Part shown: piece by piece, positions 26,170 to 34,655 of the stretch
How positions within the stretch are numbered: the stretch's first letter is position 1
Layout of the letters: every line of letters begins with the position of its first letter
DNA from: Marinilabiliales bacterium
GTDB lineage: Bacteria; Bacteroidota; Bacteroidia; Bacteroidales; SZUA-534
Length of the DNA: 64,000 bases
Assembly (NCBI GenBank): GCA_003512955.1
Contig: DOTG01000043.1
Coordinates: 1 to 64,000, forward strand
Direction of reading: 5' to 3'
Made by a program: the position numbers and the translations under genes
Notes under the pieces: generated by a model
What the model saw: only the letters and a program-made list of their open reading frames with translations
Database searches by the model: none
What the model was told of the DNA's origin: nothing

Positions 26170-27552
26170 ATGGAGTGGAGCAAAAAACAGCTATCTATCT
26201 TAGCCATCGTGGCCGTTACTTCATTTATAGGGACGTTTCTTATTTCGTCGGTAAATATAGCATTGCCTGCCATTGAAAAGAGTTTTTCGCTGGGAGCGGT
26301 AACCCTGAGCTGGGTGGTAACCTCCTTTCTGCTGGCTACGGCTATGTTTCTGCTCCCTTCAGGGCGTTGGGCCGATATATCGGGGGTTCGGCGGATGTTC
26401 AAATGGGGTGTGGTTATCTTCACCTTTTCGTCGTTGGCTTGCGGTTTGTCCCCTTCAGGGTTTTGGCTCATCCTTTTCCGCTTTTTGCAAGGCATAGGCG
26501 GCGCATTTTCCAGCACCACCGGGCCGGCTATCCTGGTTTCGGCCTTTTTGCCCCAATACCGGGGACGGGTTTTAGGTATCTCGGTTTCGGCGGTGTATCT
26601 GGGATTGGCCTTTGGCCCCTTTGCCGGTGGGTTGTTTACCCAATACCTGGGCTGGCGCTCCATCTTTTATGCATCCACGGTTTTGGGTATTGCCACCACA
26701 ACCATTGCCTTTCTTTTCTTAGGAAACGACGAACAGCCCACCGCCAAAGGGAAACCGTTCGGTGCCAGGGGAATCTTCTTTTACATGCTGGGGTTGGTAG
26801 TTCTAGTGTACGGGTCGTCACAAATCCCATCTGTATTCGGTTGGTTATTGATGGGCGGGGGCTTGCTGGCCTTGGTTGTTTTCTGGATGATTGAACGGAA
26901 AACGGCCATGCCGGTGATTGAGACCAGACTGTTCACCCAAAACCGCCTGTTTGCCTATTCCAATATGGCCGCGTTAATTAACTACAGTGCCACCTTTGCC
27001 ATCGTTTTTTTGCTGAGTCTGTATCTGCAAAAGATCAGAAGCCTGGCTCCCCGTGATGCCGGATTGATTCTGATAGCTCAACCTACTGTGATGGCTATCT
27101 TTTCGCCAATTGCCGGCCGCCTGTCCGACCGTGTTCAACCACGATACCTCACCACCCTTGGAATGACCATGTGCACCTTGGGTTTAGCAGCTTTTACCTT
27201 TCTGTCGATGGCAACCCCTCTTGGAATCATTATTGGCCTGCTGGTTTGGGTGGGATTGGGTTTTGCCTTTTTCTCGTCGCCCAATATGAATACCATCATG
27301 AGTTCGGTAGCCAAAAACCAATATGGCCTGGCTTCGGGTTCGGCAGCCACCATGCGTGTACTTGGCCAAATCATCAGCATGACCATTGTTACCCTATATT
27401 TTGCCGGATTTTTTGGCAAAAGTGCCATCGAATCGGTGCCATCTGATGTGTTCCTATCGGCCATGAAGTGGGGTTTTGGGAGTTTTACCCTCATCAGTGC
27501 CAGTGGTATCTATTTTTCATTTTACCGTGGAAAAATAGACCGCAATCACTGA
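26170..27552 (+). CDS. MFS drug/solute exporter (DHA2/EmrB-like)
   Basis: This 460-residue major facilitator has 12-14 predicted membrane segments. The first loop carries SVNIALPAIEKSFSLGA (motif D-like) and the loop after helix 2 has GRWADISGVRRMF (motif A: G-x3-D-x2-G-R-R/K). Helix 4 starts RFLQGIGGAF (motif B) and helix 5 has GLAFGPFAGGLFTQYLGWR (motif C, typical of antiporter exporters). A drug or metabolite proton antiporter is likely, with unknown substrate. No regulator gene adjoins it. The base composition is slightly GC-richer than its neighbours. Confidence 0.85.
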   Translation: MEWSKKQLSILAIVAVTSFIGTFLISSVNIALPAIEKSFSLGAVTLSWVVTSFLLATAMFLLPSGRWADISGVRRMFKWGVVIFTFSSLACGLSPSGFWLILFRFLQGIGGAFSSTTGPAILVSAFLPQYRGRVLGISVSAVYLGLAFGPFAGGLFTQYLGWRSIFYASTVLGIATTTIAFLFLGNDEQPTAKGKPFGARGIFFYMLGLVVLVYGSSQIPSVFGWLLMGGGLLALVVFWMIERKTAMPVIETRLFTQNRLFAYSNMAALINYSATFAIVFLLSLYLQKIRSLAPRDAGLILIAQPTVMAIFSPIAGRLSDRVQPRYLTTLGMTMCTLGLAAFTFLSMATPLGIIIGLLVWVGLGFAFFSSPNMNTIMSSVAKNQYGLASGSAATMRVLGQIISMTIVTLYFAGFFGKSAIESVPSDVFLSAMKWGFGSFTLISASGIYFSFYRGKIDRNH

Positions 27553-27590
27553 ATTCAGCAACGCACATCTTCTTCAGAACCTAATTATAG

Positions 27591-27653
27591 TTATTGTCGA
27601 TAATAACATAAGCATTATTGATTTGATTGATATTGTTTAAGGCTGTACTTTTG
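27591..27653 (+). promoter_or_regulatory. dps promoter with upstream palindrome
   Basis: A -33 TTTG (27622-27625) and -7 TACTTTTG (27646-27653) are separated by 20 bases, 36 bases before the dps ATG. Upstream, TTATTGTCGATAATAA (27591-27606) is a 16-base palindrome with one mismatched pair, placed where an activator such as a peroxide sensor could bind. The regulator's identity is inference. Confidence 0.6.
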
Positions 27654-27689
27654 GTGCATCATTTAAAAACAATTAAAAACTCTACACAT

Positions 27690-28154
27690 ATGAGAAACAT
27701 AGGATTAGATACACAGAAAAGCCAGATGATTGCAGCATCGTTAAACGATTTGTTAGCCAACTATCAGGTATTTTACATGAATACCCGCGGGTTTCACTGG
27801 AACATTAAGGGGGAGAAGTTTTTTGAGTTGCACTTGAAATTCGAAGAACTGTATAACGACCTGTTGTTAAAGGTGGATGAACTGGCCGAACGGATTCTTA
27901 CCCTCGGGTTTTCGCCCGTCCATAGTTATTCCGATTATTTGAAACAATCGGAAATTAATGAGCAAAAAGGGGTGAACCAGGCCAAAGCCACCGTGCAGTC
28001 GGTGGTTGATTCATACGAAGTTTTGATCCGCAAACAACGGGTTATTCTAACTTTGGCCAGCGAAGCCAACGATGAAGGTACCAATGCACTGATGAGCGAT
28101 TATATCCGGGAACAGGAAAAACTGGTGTGGATGTATTCGGCTTTCCTTGGATAA
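27690..28154 (+). CDS. dps: Dps-family ferritin-like DNA/iron protection protein
   Basis: Dps forms a 12-subunit shell that oxidises and stores iron with hydrogen peroxide and so limits hydroxyl radical damage. The 154-residue protein has the ferroxidase ligands in TRGFHWNIKG and FEELYNDLLLKVDELAERI, then the GFSPVHSYSDYLK segment. The ATG at 27690 (MRNIGLD) is chosen over a TTG upstream at 27627, which would place the promoter inside the gene. It ends with LGDYI-type helix SDYIREQEKLVWMYSAFLG. It is followed by a strong terminator. Confidence 0.93.
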   Translation: MRNIGLDTQKSQMIAASLNDLLANYQVFYMNTRGFHWNIKGEKFFELHLKFEELYNDLLLKVDELAERILTLGFSPVHSYSDYLKQSEINEQKGVNQAKATVQSVVDSYEVLIRKQRVILTLASEANDEGTNALMSDYIREQEKLVWMYSAFLG

Positions 28155-28168
28155 CAGGCATTCCATTC

Positions 28169-28213
28169 AAAAAGGGGTTATCAGGTTTTAACAAAACCGA
28201 TAACCCCTTTTTT
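28169..28213. terminator. Bidirectional terminator between dps and the TorF-like gene
   Basis: AAAAAGGGGTTA and TAACCCCTTTTTT form a long stem, with GGTTTT/AAAACC pairing inside. There are A and T runs on both sides, so it can serve both convergent genes. Confidence 0.85.
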
Positions 28214-28265
28214 ATTTTGAAGCGATGGCTTTTCATTATCCAATAAATGCCGCCCAAAAAGGCTT

Positions 28266-28988
28266 TTAAAAACTCATGCCAACTACCAGAAACACATCGC
28301 CAGCATCCGGATTGGTAATAAACGAGGCTGAAATGGGTAACGAAAAATCCCCGGTTATTTTGATTTCCTTTTCGGCTTTCACTCCCAGGTTTACCAAACC
28401 GAAACCATCGGAATAATACCCTTCGGCAAAAGTAAGCCCAGCAAAAGGCTGCAAGGAGACACCTTTGATATCGAACGGATAAGCTACTTCGGCATAGGTT
28501 GAATACTCATTATCGCCAGTAATTTCGTCGCGGTCGTTGCCATAGAAAAATAGCCCTGCGGTAACTATCAACGGAAAATTCTCAGTTCCCTCCCACGAGG
28601 CTGCTAATTCCAAGGCGTGGCCTGTTGTATCCTTTCCCCACTCGAAATATTTTATCTTTTCATCAGAATTCTCGACGGGGTTAAAATAATCATTCAGGGT
28701 TACCGAAAATGAATTCAGGGAATAGGTAACAAATAAATCCACCTCCTGCGATTCCTCCCGCGAGAAGGTAAACGAACCCCAAGTACCAACCGTTATGTTT
28801 CCAAAACTATAGGCAATAGTAGGTTGAATGGCTGGTGATGATGATAAGGCAAGCCCCCGCCAAACATAACGCGAGACCACATCAGCTCCCAATGTTAATG
28901 GGCTTGCTTCCGAATCCTTTTGAGCAACGGTTACCATGGGTGAGCCCATCAACAATGCTAAAGTTAGGAGTGTCCAAAAAAATTTCAT
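28266..28988 (-). CDS. TorF-type putative porin-like outer-membrane protein
   Basis: The 240-residue protein has a signal peptide ending near VTVAQ. The mature part begins with LGADVVSRYVWRGLALSSSPAIQP, the hallmark start of the TorF-type putative outer-membrane channel family. Amphipathic strands follow, and it ends in FLVVGMSF with a terminal Phe as expected for barrel insertion. Function in this family is not established. It converges on dps across the shared terminator. Confidence 0.75.
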   Translation of the reverse strand: MKFFWTLLTLALLMGSPMVTVAQKDSEASPLTLGADVVSRYVWRGLALSSSPAIQPTIAYSFGNITVGTWGSFTFSREESQEVDLFVTYSLNSFSVTLNDYFNPVENSDEKIKYFEWGKDTTGHALELAASWEGTENFPLIVTAGLFFYGNDRDEITGDNEYSTYAEVAYPFDIKGVSLQPFAGLTFAEGYYSDGFGLVNLGVKAEKEIKITGDFSLPISASFITNPDAGDVFLVVGMSF

Positions 28989-29347
28989 AAAAGATAGTTT
29001 TAAATGATATTATTACTATTGTGATTTGTTCTTTCAATAACACAATTTTAAGAATAATTGCTTGAATTTTTATTCATGTCCGAAATATTCCAGTGTCAAC
29101 CAACTATAAAAAGTTGGGCAATATTCACCTGGTGACTTTTTGATTATGGCATTGTGCCTTATATCCACGCCCGGAGTCACCGGGTGAATTGATGTAAAAG
29201 CATGCTTGACTTGACACTAGTCCTTTAGATGCTCTTATCATTCCAAAATATATTTTCTGACATCATGAAAAAATAAAAATTAAATATGTGAGCTTTATAT
29301 CCATTAATGCCCTGTTAACAAAGCTTAAAGCTTGTTGGAAAAAATAT
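28989..29347. other. Intergenic region holding a MITE-like element
   Basis: The region upstream of tetR contains no convincing gene. Its main content is the palindromic element at 29090-29220, described separately. The TetR operators and promoter begin at 29348. Confidence 0.5.
29090..29220 (+). repeat. MITE-like palindromic element, copy 1
   Basis: This 131-base element is closely similar, in opposite orientation, to 54379-54501. Its right end TTGACTTGACACTAG matches the right end of the other copy exactly. The inner arms TTCACCTGGTGACT (29124-29137) and AGTCACCGGGTGAA (29175-29188) pair with one mismatch, and each is nearly a palindrome. The left end CCAGTGTCAACCAACT has drifted from the CTAGTRTCAAGTCAA consensus. 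It encodes nothing. Terminal inverted repeats with no transposase fit a MITE. Confidence 0.7.
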
Positions 29348-29428
29348 TTAACCATCTGGTCAAACTTTTTGGTCAAATTATTTGGTTAATTTAAAAAGGC
29401 TCCTTATTTTTGTTGACCATTTGGTTAA
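29348..29428 (+). promoter_or_regulatory. tetR operon promoter with two TetR-type operators
   Basis: Two palindromes of the form TTRACCA-N2-TGGTYAA lie at 29348-29363 and 29413-29428. The promoter has -33 TTTG (29381-29384), a 20-base spacer and -7 TATTTTTG (29405-29412), so the second operator abuts the -7 box and covers the start site. Extra half-sites (TTGGTCAA, TTTGGTTAA) occur between them. The layout predicts repression of the whole efflux operon by its first gene product. Confidence 0.75.
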
Positions 29429-29455
29429 ACCAATTGTTTAATTCACGAATGCATT

Positions 29456-30082
29456 ATGACAGAAAAAGAAAAGAACACCGAAGATAGAATTATAGAGGCC
29501 GCCAAAGAGATATTTGTTGCCAAAGGGATGGAGGGTGCACGCATGCAGGAAATTGCTGACAGGGCAGGCATCAATAAATCGCTGCTGCATTATTATTTCC
29601 GGAGCAAAGAAAAACTGTTTGACTATATTTTTATTCAGGCTGCCGGAAAAATTGGGGACATGGTAGGCGAAATAATGACAAAAGAGTACAGTGTGGAAGA
29701 AAAGATCCGTTTTTTTACTTTACACTACTCCGAACTTTTACAAAAAAATCCCTTTTTACCCAATTTTATCATTAGCGAACTGACCCGTAACCCCGAAATA
29801 CTGCTTGAACGGTTTAGCCAGGCCAATATTGAACCAAGTAAGTTTTTTGAACCTTTGCGCATGCAACTTCTGAATGAGGGGTATCACATCTCGCCTCAGG
29901 ACTTTATTGTCAACCTGCTATCGCTGGTTATTTTCCCTATAGTGGCAAAACCAATCCTTGAAAATAAAATATTTGGAGGCGACTCAAAAGCCTATCAGGA
30001 ATTTATTGATCAACGAAAAGTTTCCATAGCCAATTTTTACCTACATGCGCTCGAAGCTTATAAAATAACGAATAATCAATAA
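29456..30082 (+). CDS. TetR/AcrR-family repressor of the efflux operon
   Basis: The 208-residue protein has an N-terminal helix-turn-helix (about 10-56: RIIEAAKEIFVAKGMEGARMQEIADRAG in order, recognition helix INKSLLHYYFRSKEKLF) and a ligand-binding C-terminal domain that varies between members. It is the first gene of the operon and ends one base before the outer-membrane factor gene. The paired operators upstream make autorepression likely. The inducer is probably a substrate of the pump (inference). Confidence 0.92.
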   Translation: MTEKEKNTEDRIIEAAKEIFVAKGMEGARMQEIADRAGINKSLLHYYFRSKEKLFDYIFIQAAGKIGDMVGEIMTKEYSVEEKIRFFTLHYSELLQKNPFLPNFIISELTRNPEILLERFSQANIEPSKFFEPLRMQLLNEGYHISPQDFIVNLLSLVIFPIVAKPILENKIFGGDSKAYQEFIDQRKVSIANFYLHALEAYKITNNQ

Positions 30083-30083
30083 T

Positions 30084-31442
30084 ATGCTCATTCAAATTAT
30101 ACTTATGATAAACCGTTTTGTGTTTCACCTGCTGAACCATTTACTTGCAGGTGTAAGAACCTTGATTCAGACAATAACCCTACTGCTCTTTGGTTTGATT
30201 GTTTTTTTAGGAATTAACCTCATCAATTCTGGCTTAGTTACTGCTCAAACATCAATCACCTTAAAAAACTGTTACGATAGTTTAGAGGCCAACTTCCCTT
30301 TGGTGAAGCAAAAAGAAAAACTGATGGAGATTACGGAACTTAAAATCAAAAACCTGCAAACCAATTACCTGCCCGATATTTATTTAAAGGGAAAAGTCAC
30401 GTACCAATCAGAAGTAACGGCTATTCCAATACAAATGCCCACTGTTCCAGAGGTTCCAAAAGATCAATACAGTGCATTCATCGATGTTACTCAGGTGATT
30501 TATGATGGGGGAAACACCCAGGCAGCAAAAAAAGTGACCCAACAAAACCTGAAAGTTGAAATACAAAAGGTGGCGGTAGATATTTACAAACTGAAAGAAC
30601 AAATCAACCAGTTGTACTTTACCTGCCTGATGATTCAGGAAAATGACCAGATATTGCAGTTAACCCACCAAACGTTAACAGAGCAAAGAAAAGTTGTTTC
30701 AGCAGCCGTTGAGCAAGGGATGATAAATAGCTCTGAATTAGACTACTTAGATGCCGAACGGCTGAAACTGGAACAACAAATGATAGAACTTGAAACTGGA
30801 AAAAGTCAGGCATTGATGGCTCTGTCGGAGCTTACCGGCTTCAATATCCCGCAGGATGCACTGATTGAAATCCCGGTTTTTGAACATTCCTTGCCCTCCG
30901 AAGTTTTCCGCCCCGAGCATCAGCTTTTTGATGACCAGGTGGCACTTTTGGATGCTACAGTCGAAGTGACATCGAAAAAACGGATGCCTACGCTGGGAGC
31001 GTTTGTAACCGCCGGATACGGAAGGCCCGGTTATGACATGTTCAGCGATAATTTTCACGGCTATTACATGGCCGGAGCCCAATTACAGTGGAACATCTGG
31101 GATTGGAAACAAACCCAGCGCGAGAAGAACCAGATTCATCTGCAAAAACAACTGATTACCGATAACAGGGAAGTTTTTAACAAAAACCTCAATATTGCCA
31201 AGTCGCAGAACCTCTTGCAGATTGAAAAACTCAACAAACTGATGGCAAAAGATGCAGAAATTGTAGAACTACAAAACAGAATCACTGAACGCTCGGCATC
31301 GCAACTGGCCAATGGAATTATCACTTCTGCGGAATACCTTCGGCAATTAAACGCCGATAAACAGGCTCGTGTAAACAAAAAAGTTCATGAAATTCAAAAA
31401 ACACAAATGCAGGCCGATTACCTTTTCAATATTGGTAAATAA
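30084..31442 (+). CDS. TolC-type outer-membrane efflux protein
   Basis: The 452-residue protein forms the outer-membrane/periplasmic channel of a tripartite exporter. A signal peptide core lies unusually late (about 28-52, ending GLVTAQ), so the start may be the ATG at codon 8 rather than codon 1. The mature part has the TolC duplicated helical-hairpin layout, with LKNCYDSLEANFPLVKQKEKL at the front, YSAFIDVTQVIYDGGNT (beta-barrel and 'DGG' loop) and QLQWNIWDWKQTQREKNQ in the second half. It follows tetR after one base. Confidence 0.9.
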   Translation: MLIQIILMINRFVFHLLNHLLAGVRTLIQTITLLLFGLIVFLGINLINSGLVTAQTSITLKNCYDSLEANFPLVKQKEKLMEITELKIKNLQTNYLPDIYLKGKVTYQSEVTAIPIQMPTVPEVPKDQYSAFIDVTQVIYDGGNTQAAKKVTQQNLKVEIQKVAVDIYKLKEQINQLYFTCLMIQENDQILQLTHQTLTEQRKVVSAAVEQGMINSSELDYLDAERLKLEQQMIELETGKSQALMALSELTGFNIPQDALIEIPVFEHSLPSEVFRPEHQLFDDQVALLDATVEVTSKKRMPTLGAFVTAGYGRPGYDMFSDNFHGYYMAGAQLQWNIWDWKQTQREKNQIHLQKQLITDNREVFNKNLNIAKSQNLLQIEKLNKLMAKDAEIVELQNRITERSASQLANGIITSAEYLRQLNADKQARVNKKVHEIQKTQMQADYLFNIGK

Positions 31443-31490
31443 CTAAATATCACAGGTTTAAAATATAAAACTACGATAAAAATTAGGAGT

Positions 31491-32375
31491 ATGAGAACAT
31501 TCATTTTATTCGCAACCCTTGCCCTTTTATGGGGCTGCCAAAACAGCAACCACACCACCGACGCTTTCGGAAATTTTGAAGCCGTCGAAATTTTAGTCTC
31601 CTCTGAAATGAACGGTAAATTATTATGGCTTCAAATTGAAGAAGGCCAAATGATTGATAAAAACCAGGAAGTAGGACTTGTAGATACCATAATACCCTCA
31701 CTGCAATTGGAAGAAATAAAGGCACAGATTGCCAAAGTTCAGGCCAACTTGCAAAGTATCGATGCCCAGACTGAGATTCTCGGTCAGCAGGCAGAAAACC
31801 TGAATACCGATAAAAGCCGCATCGAAAACATGATAAAAACCGGCGCTGCTACCCAAAAACAATTTGACGACATATCAGGGGCCTTAAAGGTGATTGACAA
31901 ACAGCGGGATGCCAACCAGTCGCAAAAGGTGGCTGTCTCCAAGGAGCTACAGGTGATAGCTGCCAAAAAACTCCTGTTGGATGAGCAATTACGGAAATGC
32001 CACATCCTAAATCCCATTTCAGGTTCCGTCCTTGAACGTTATGCCGAAGAAGGTGAAATGACCGCTACCGGAAAGCCGTTGTACAAAATTGCAAAATTAG
32101 ATACAATCATCCTGCGGGCTTATGTTTCGGGTGGCCAACTGCATCAAGTTATCAAAGGAAACACCTGCAAGGTTTTGATTGACAAAGGCAAAAAAGAATA
32201 TCTCGAATTTGAAGGAACGATTACCTGGATATCGTCACAGGCAGAATTTACGCCCAAAATTATCCAAACCAAAGAGGAGCGGGTAAACATGGTGTACGCA
32301 ATTAAAATCGAGATCCCCAACAATGGGACTATCAAAATTGGCATGCCCGGTGAGGTGAAATTCCAGAACGATTAA
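31491..32375 (+). CDS. HlyD/YbhG-type periplasmic adaptor, lipoprotein
   Basis: The 294-residue membrane fusion protein starts with a lipobox (ALLWGC), so it is probably lipid-anchored. A barrel-sandwich hybrid half-motif (GKLLWLQIEEGQMIDKNQEVGLVD) is followed by a long coiled coil (about 68-170) and the returning half (CHILNPISGSVLERYAEEGEMTATG), then a beta-barrel. This is the order of the YbhG group, which pairs with ABC exporters. It lies 48 bases after the TolC gene and 9 bases before the first ATPase. Confidence 0.9.
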   Translation: MRTFILFATLALLWGCQNSNHTTDAFGNFEAVEILVSSEMNGKLLWLQIEEGQMIDKNQEVGLVDTIIPSLQLEEIKAQIAKVQANLQSIDAQTEILGQQAENLNTDKSRIENMIKTGAATQKQFDDISGALKVIDKQRDANQSQKVAVSKELQVIAAKKLLLDEQLRKCHILNPISGSVLERYAEEGEMTATGKPLYKIAKLDTIILRAYVSGGQLHQVIKGNTCKVLIDKGKKEYLEFEGTITWISSQAEFTPKIIQTKEERVNMVYAIKIEIPNNGTIKIGMPGEVKFQND

Positions 32376-32384
32376 ATTACATCC

Positions 32385-33314
32385 ATGATTAAAATTCACA
32401 ACCTGTCGAAAAAGTATGCCGAGGTAGAGGCCATAAAATCCATCAACCTGCAGGTGAAACCCAACGAGCTTTTCGGGCTTATTGGCCCTGATGGTGCCGG
32501 AAAAACAACGCTCTTCAGGATTTTAACCACTTTACTGATAGCCGATTCGGGCAACGCTGCCCTCGATGGGCTGGATGTAGTTGCCGATTATAAGAAAATC
32601 CGGGAACTGATTGGCTACATGCCCGGTAGGTTCAGCCTTTATCAGGATTTGAGTGTGGAAGAAAACCTCAGCTTTTTTGCTACTGTTTTCGGTACCACCA
32701 TTGAAGAAAACTACGATTTGATTGCCGACATCTACAAACAGATTGAGCCGTTTAAAAAACGCCTGGCCGGGAAACTCTCGGGCGGGATGAAACAAAAACT
32801 GGCGCTCTCCTGTGCGCTTATTCACAAGCCCAAAATACTGCTGCTCGATGAACCCACTACTGGAGTGGATGCCGTATCGCGGATGGAATTTTGGCAGATG
32901 CTGAAAAAACTTCAGCAAAAAGGCATCACCATTTTGGTAAGTACTCCTTATATGGACGAGGCCAGCCTTTGCGACCGCGTGGCTCTTATACAAAACGGCC
33001 AAATCCTGACTGTGGATACGCCCAACGGAATCTCAAAAAGCTTTTCAAAACCTCTTTTTGCAGTAAACGCGAGCAATAAATACCAATTGATAAACGATTT
33101 GCGGAACTATGATCTTGCGGCTACCGTGTATCCATTTGGCGAATTTGTACATGTAACTCTTAAAATCAAAAATCCCGATACCGAACCACTCAAGTCATAT
33201 TTAATATCGAAAGGAAACAAGGAAATACAGGTAGGAGCCATTGAGGCCACCATCGAAGATTGCTTTATGGAACTGATGAAGAACGGAGAACGGAGAATGA
33301 ATATTGAATGTTGA
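32385..33314 (+). CDS. ABC exporter ATP-binding protein 1
   Basis: The 309-residue ATPase has a Walker A GPDGAGKTT, signature LSGGMKQK, Walker B ILLLDEPTTGVD and switch histidine position replaced in VSTPYMDEASLCD (Tyr where many have His). A C-terminal regulatory region of about 80 residues follows, as in the YbhF group. The last dozen residues (GERRMNIEC) are encoded by a tandem AACGGAGA-rich stretch that looks like intergenic repeat sequence, so the original C-terminus may have been replaced. Confidence 0.92.
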   Translation: MIKIHNLSKKYAEVEAIKSINLQVKPNELFGLIGPDGAGKTTLFRILTTLLIADSGNAALDGLDVVADYKKIRELIGYMPGRFSLYQDLSVEENLSFFATVFGTTIEENYDLIADIYKQIEPFKKRLAGKLSGGMKQKLALSCALIHKPKILLLDEPTTGVDAVSRMEFWQMLKKLQQKGITILVSTPYMDEASLCDRVALIQNGQILTVDTPNGISKSFSKPLFAVNASNKYQLINDLRNYDLAATVYPFGEFVHVTLKIKNPDTEPLKSYLISKGNKEIQVGAIEATIEDCFMELMKNGERRMNIEC

Positions 33315-33482
33315 TTAGTGAATTAAAAATTTCATTGCGGCATTGAGCCTTTGCGGTGAAAGAATACCTGAAACCGGATACCTATTTTCAAATTAACCCA
33401 CTTGTTTATTTGAAAATGGTTACAAGGTGGGAAATCATAAAAAATCATAAGCGATCAGTTAAATCAGTGTACCAAATAAAAG
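33315..33482. other. Gap between the two ATPase genes with a hairpin
   Basis: This 168-base AT-rich gap holds a 9-base inverted repeat, TTTTCAAAT (33385-33393) and ATTTGAAAA (33408-33416). There is no T run and no clear promoter box. In related operons the ATPase genes are often fused or adjacent, so the gap may be a secondary insertion. Confidence 0.4.
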
Positions 33483-34250
33483 ATGAACATAAAAAAAGAA
33501 AATATTGAAATTTACGTCCGGAACCTGGTAAAAAAATTTGGCAGCTTTGTAGCCAACGACCACCTGAACTTTGAGGTTTATAAAGGTGAAATTTTTGGAT
33601 TCCTGGGAGCCAATGGTGCCGGAAAAACTACGGCCATGCGCATTTTATGCGGCTTATCGCATCCCACCTCAGGGGAAATTACCGTGGCCGGATATGATGT
33701 TTACAAACAAACCGAACTTATTAAAAAGAACATCGGTTACATGAGCCAGAAATTCTCGCTTTACGAGGATTTAACTGTGATTGAAAACATGGAACTTTAT
33801 GGAGGCATTTATGGGATGAGCCGGAAACATATCCGCGAGCGCGCCGGTGAATTGTTGTCGCGTTTACAAATGGAACATACCCGAAAAGTATTAATTGCCA
33901 GTTTACCATTGGGATGGAAGCAAAAACTGGCTTTTTCGGTGGCCATTCTGCATCAGCCCCGGATTGTTTTTTTAGATGAACCTACCGGAGGGGTTGACCC
34001 AATTACCCGCCGCCAGTTCTGGGATTTGATATACGAAGCAGCCCACGAAGGGATTACTGTTTTTGTAACTACCCATTATATGGACGAGGCCGAATATTGC
34101 GACCGCGTAACCATTATGGTCGATGGGCGCATTGATGCGTTAGACACTCCCGGACTACTCAAAGAAAGATACCAGGCAGCTAACATGAACGATGTTTTTA
34201 TTAAAGTAGCCCGGCCCGATTTTCAATTAACAATTAATAATGAACAATGA
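33483..34250 (+). CDS. ABC exporter ATP-binding protein 2
   Basis: The 255-residue ATPase has Walker A GANGAGKTT, Walker B IVFLDEPTGGVDP and switch His in VTTHYMDEAEYCD. The signature motif is SLPLGWKQKLAF instead of LSGGQ, as in the second half of YbhF-type ATPases, so with protein 1 it probably forms a heterodimer. The last eight residues (QLTINNEQ) and the stop lie inside an AT-rich dispersed repeat (34223-34250), so the natural C-terminus appears to have been replaced. Confidence 0.9.
   Translation: MNIKKENIEIYVRNLVKKFGSFVANDHLNFEVYKGEIFGFLGANGAGKTTAMRILCGLSHPTSGEITVAGYDVYKQTELIKKNIGYMSQKFSLYEDLTVIENMELYGGIYGMSRKHIRERAGELLSRLQMEHTRKVLIASLPLGWKQKLAFSVAILHQPRIVFLDEPTGGVDPITRRQFWDLIYEAAHEGITVFVTTHYMDEAEYCDRVTIMVDGRIDALDTPGLLKERYQAANMNDVFIKVARPDFQLTINNEQ
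34223..34250 (+). repeat. AT-rich dispersed repeat, left copy
   Basis: The 28-base stretch starting TCAATTAACAATTAATAA is matched in inverted orientation by 34627-34655, and a partial direct copy occurs at 35764-35780. It overlaps the end of the second ATPase gene and with the right copy brackets the four-helix-bundle gene. Confidence 0.6.
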
Positions 34251-34260
34251 GTAATTCTAT

Positions 34261-34614
34261 ATGAAAGAAAATGTGATTCAACTGAAAACTTTTGAATTTG
34301 CTGTCAGGATAGTAAAACTCTATCAATATTTGGTAGAAGAAAAAAAAGAAGGGGTACTTTCAAAACAAATACTTAGGTATGGTACTTCCATTGGTGCAAA
34401 TACCGAAGAAGCATTGGGTGGATATTCAAAAAAAGAATTTGCATCGAAAATCGGGATTGCTTATAAAGAAGCCCGCGAAACAGATTACTGGCTGCGCTTA
34501 TTAAAAGAAACCAAATTTATCAGCGGCACAGGATTTAAATCATTATAAACTGATTGCGAGGAAATTTTAAAAATTCTATATACAATTATTAAAACATCAA
34601 ATCAAAATAACTAA
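34261..34614 (+). pseudogene. Four-helix-bundle (S23-type) protein, interrupted by a stop codon
   Basis: The frame begins MKENVIQLKTFEFAVRIVKL and has the family's core RYGTSIGANTEEALGGYSKKE and AYKEARETDYWLRLLKET. It meets a TAA at 34546-34548 after residue 95. In the same frame the sequence continues TDCEEILKILYTIIKTSNQN to a second TAA at 34612-34614, which is the expected fourth helix. A single nonsense change thus removes the last 21 or so residues of a 117-residue protein. These proteins are encoded in rRNA intervening sequences and scattered in Bacteroidota genomes, with no settled role. Its place inside an efflux operon looks secondary. Confidence 0.75.
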
Positions 34615-34626
34615 AAAACTCGACTG

Positions 34627-34655
34627 TTAATTGTAAATTATTAATTGCTAATTGA
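34627..34655 (-). repeat. AT-rich dispersed repeat, right inverted copy
   Basis: The reverse complement of these 29 bases (starting TCAATTAGCAATTAATAAT) matches 34223-34250 with few differences. It ends immediately before the ATG of the first permease gene. Confidence 0.6.
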
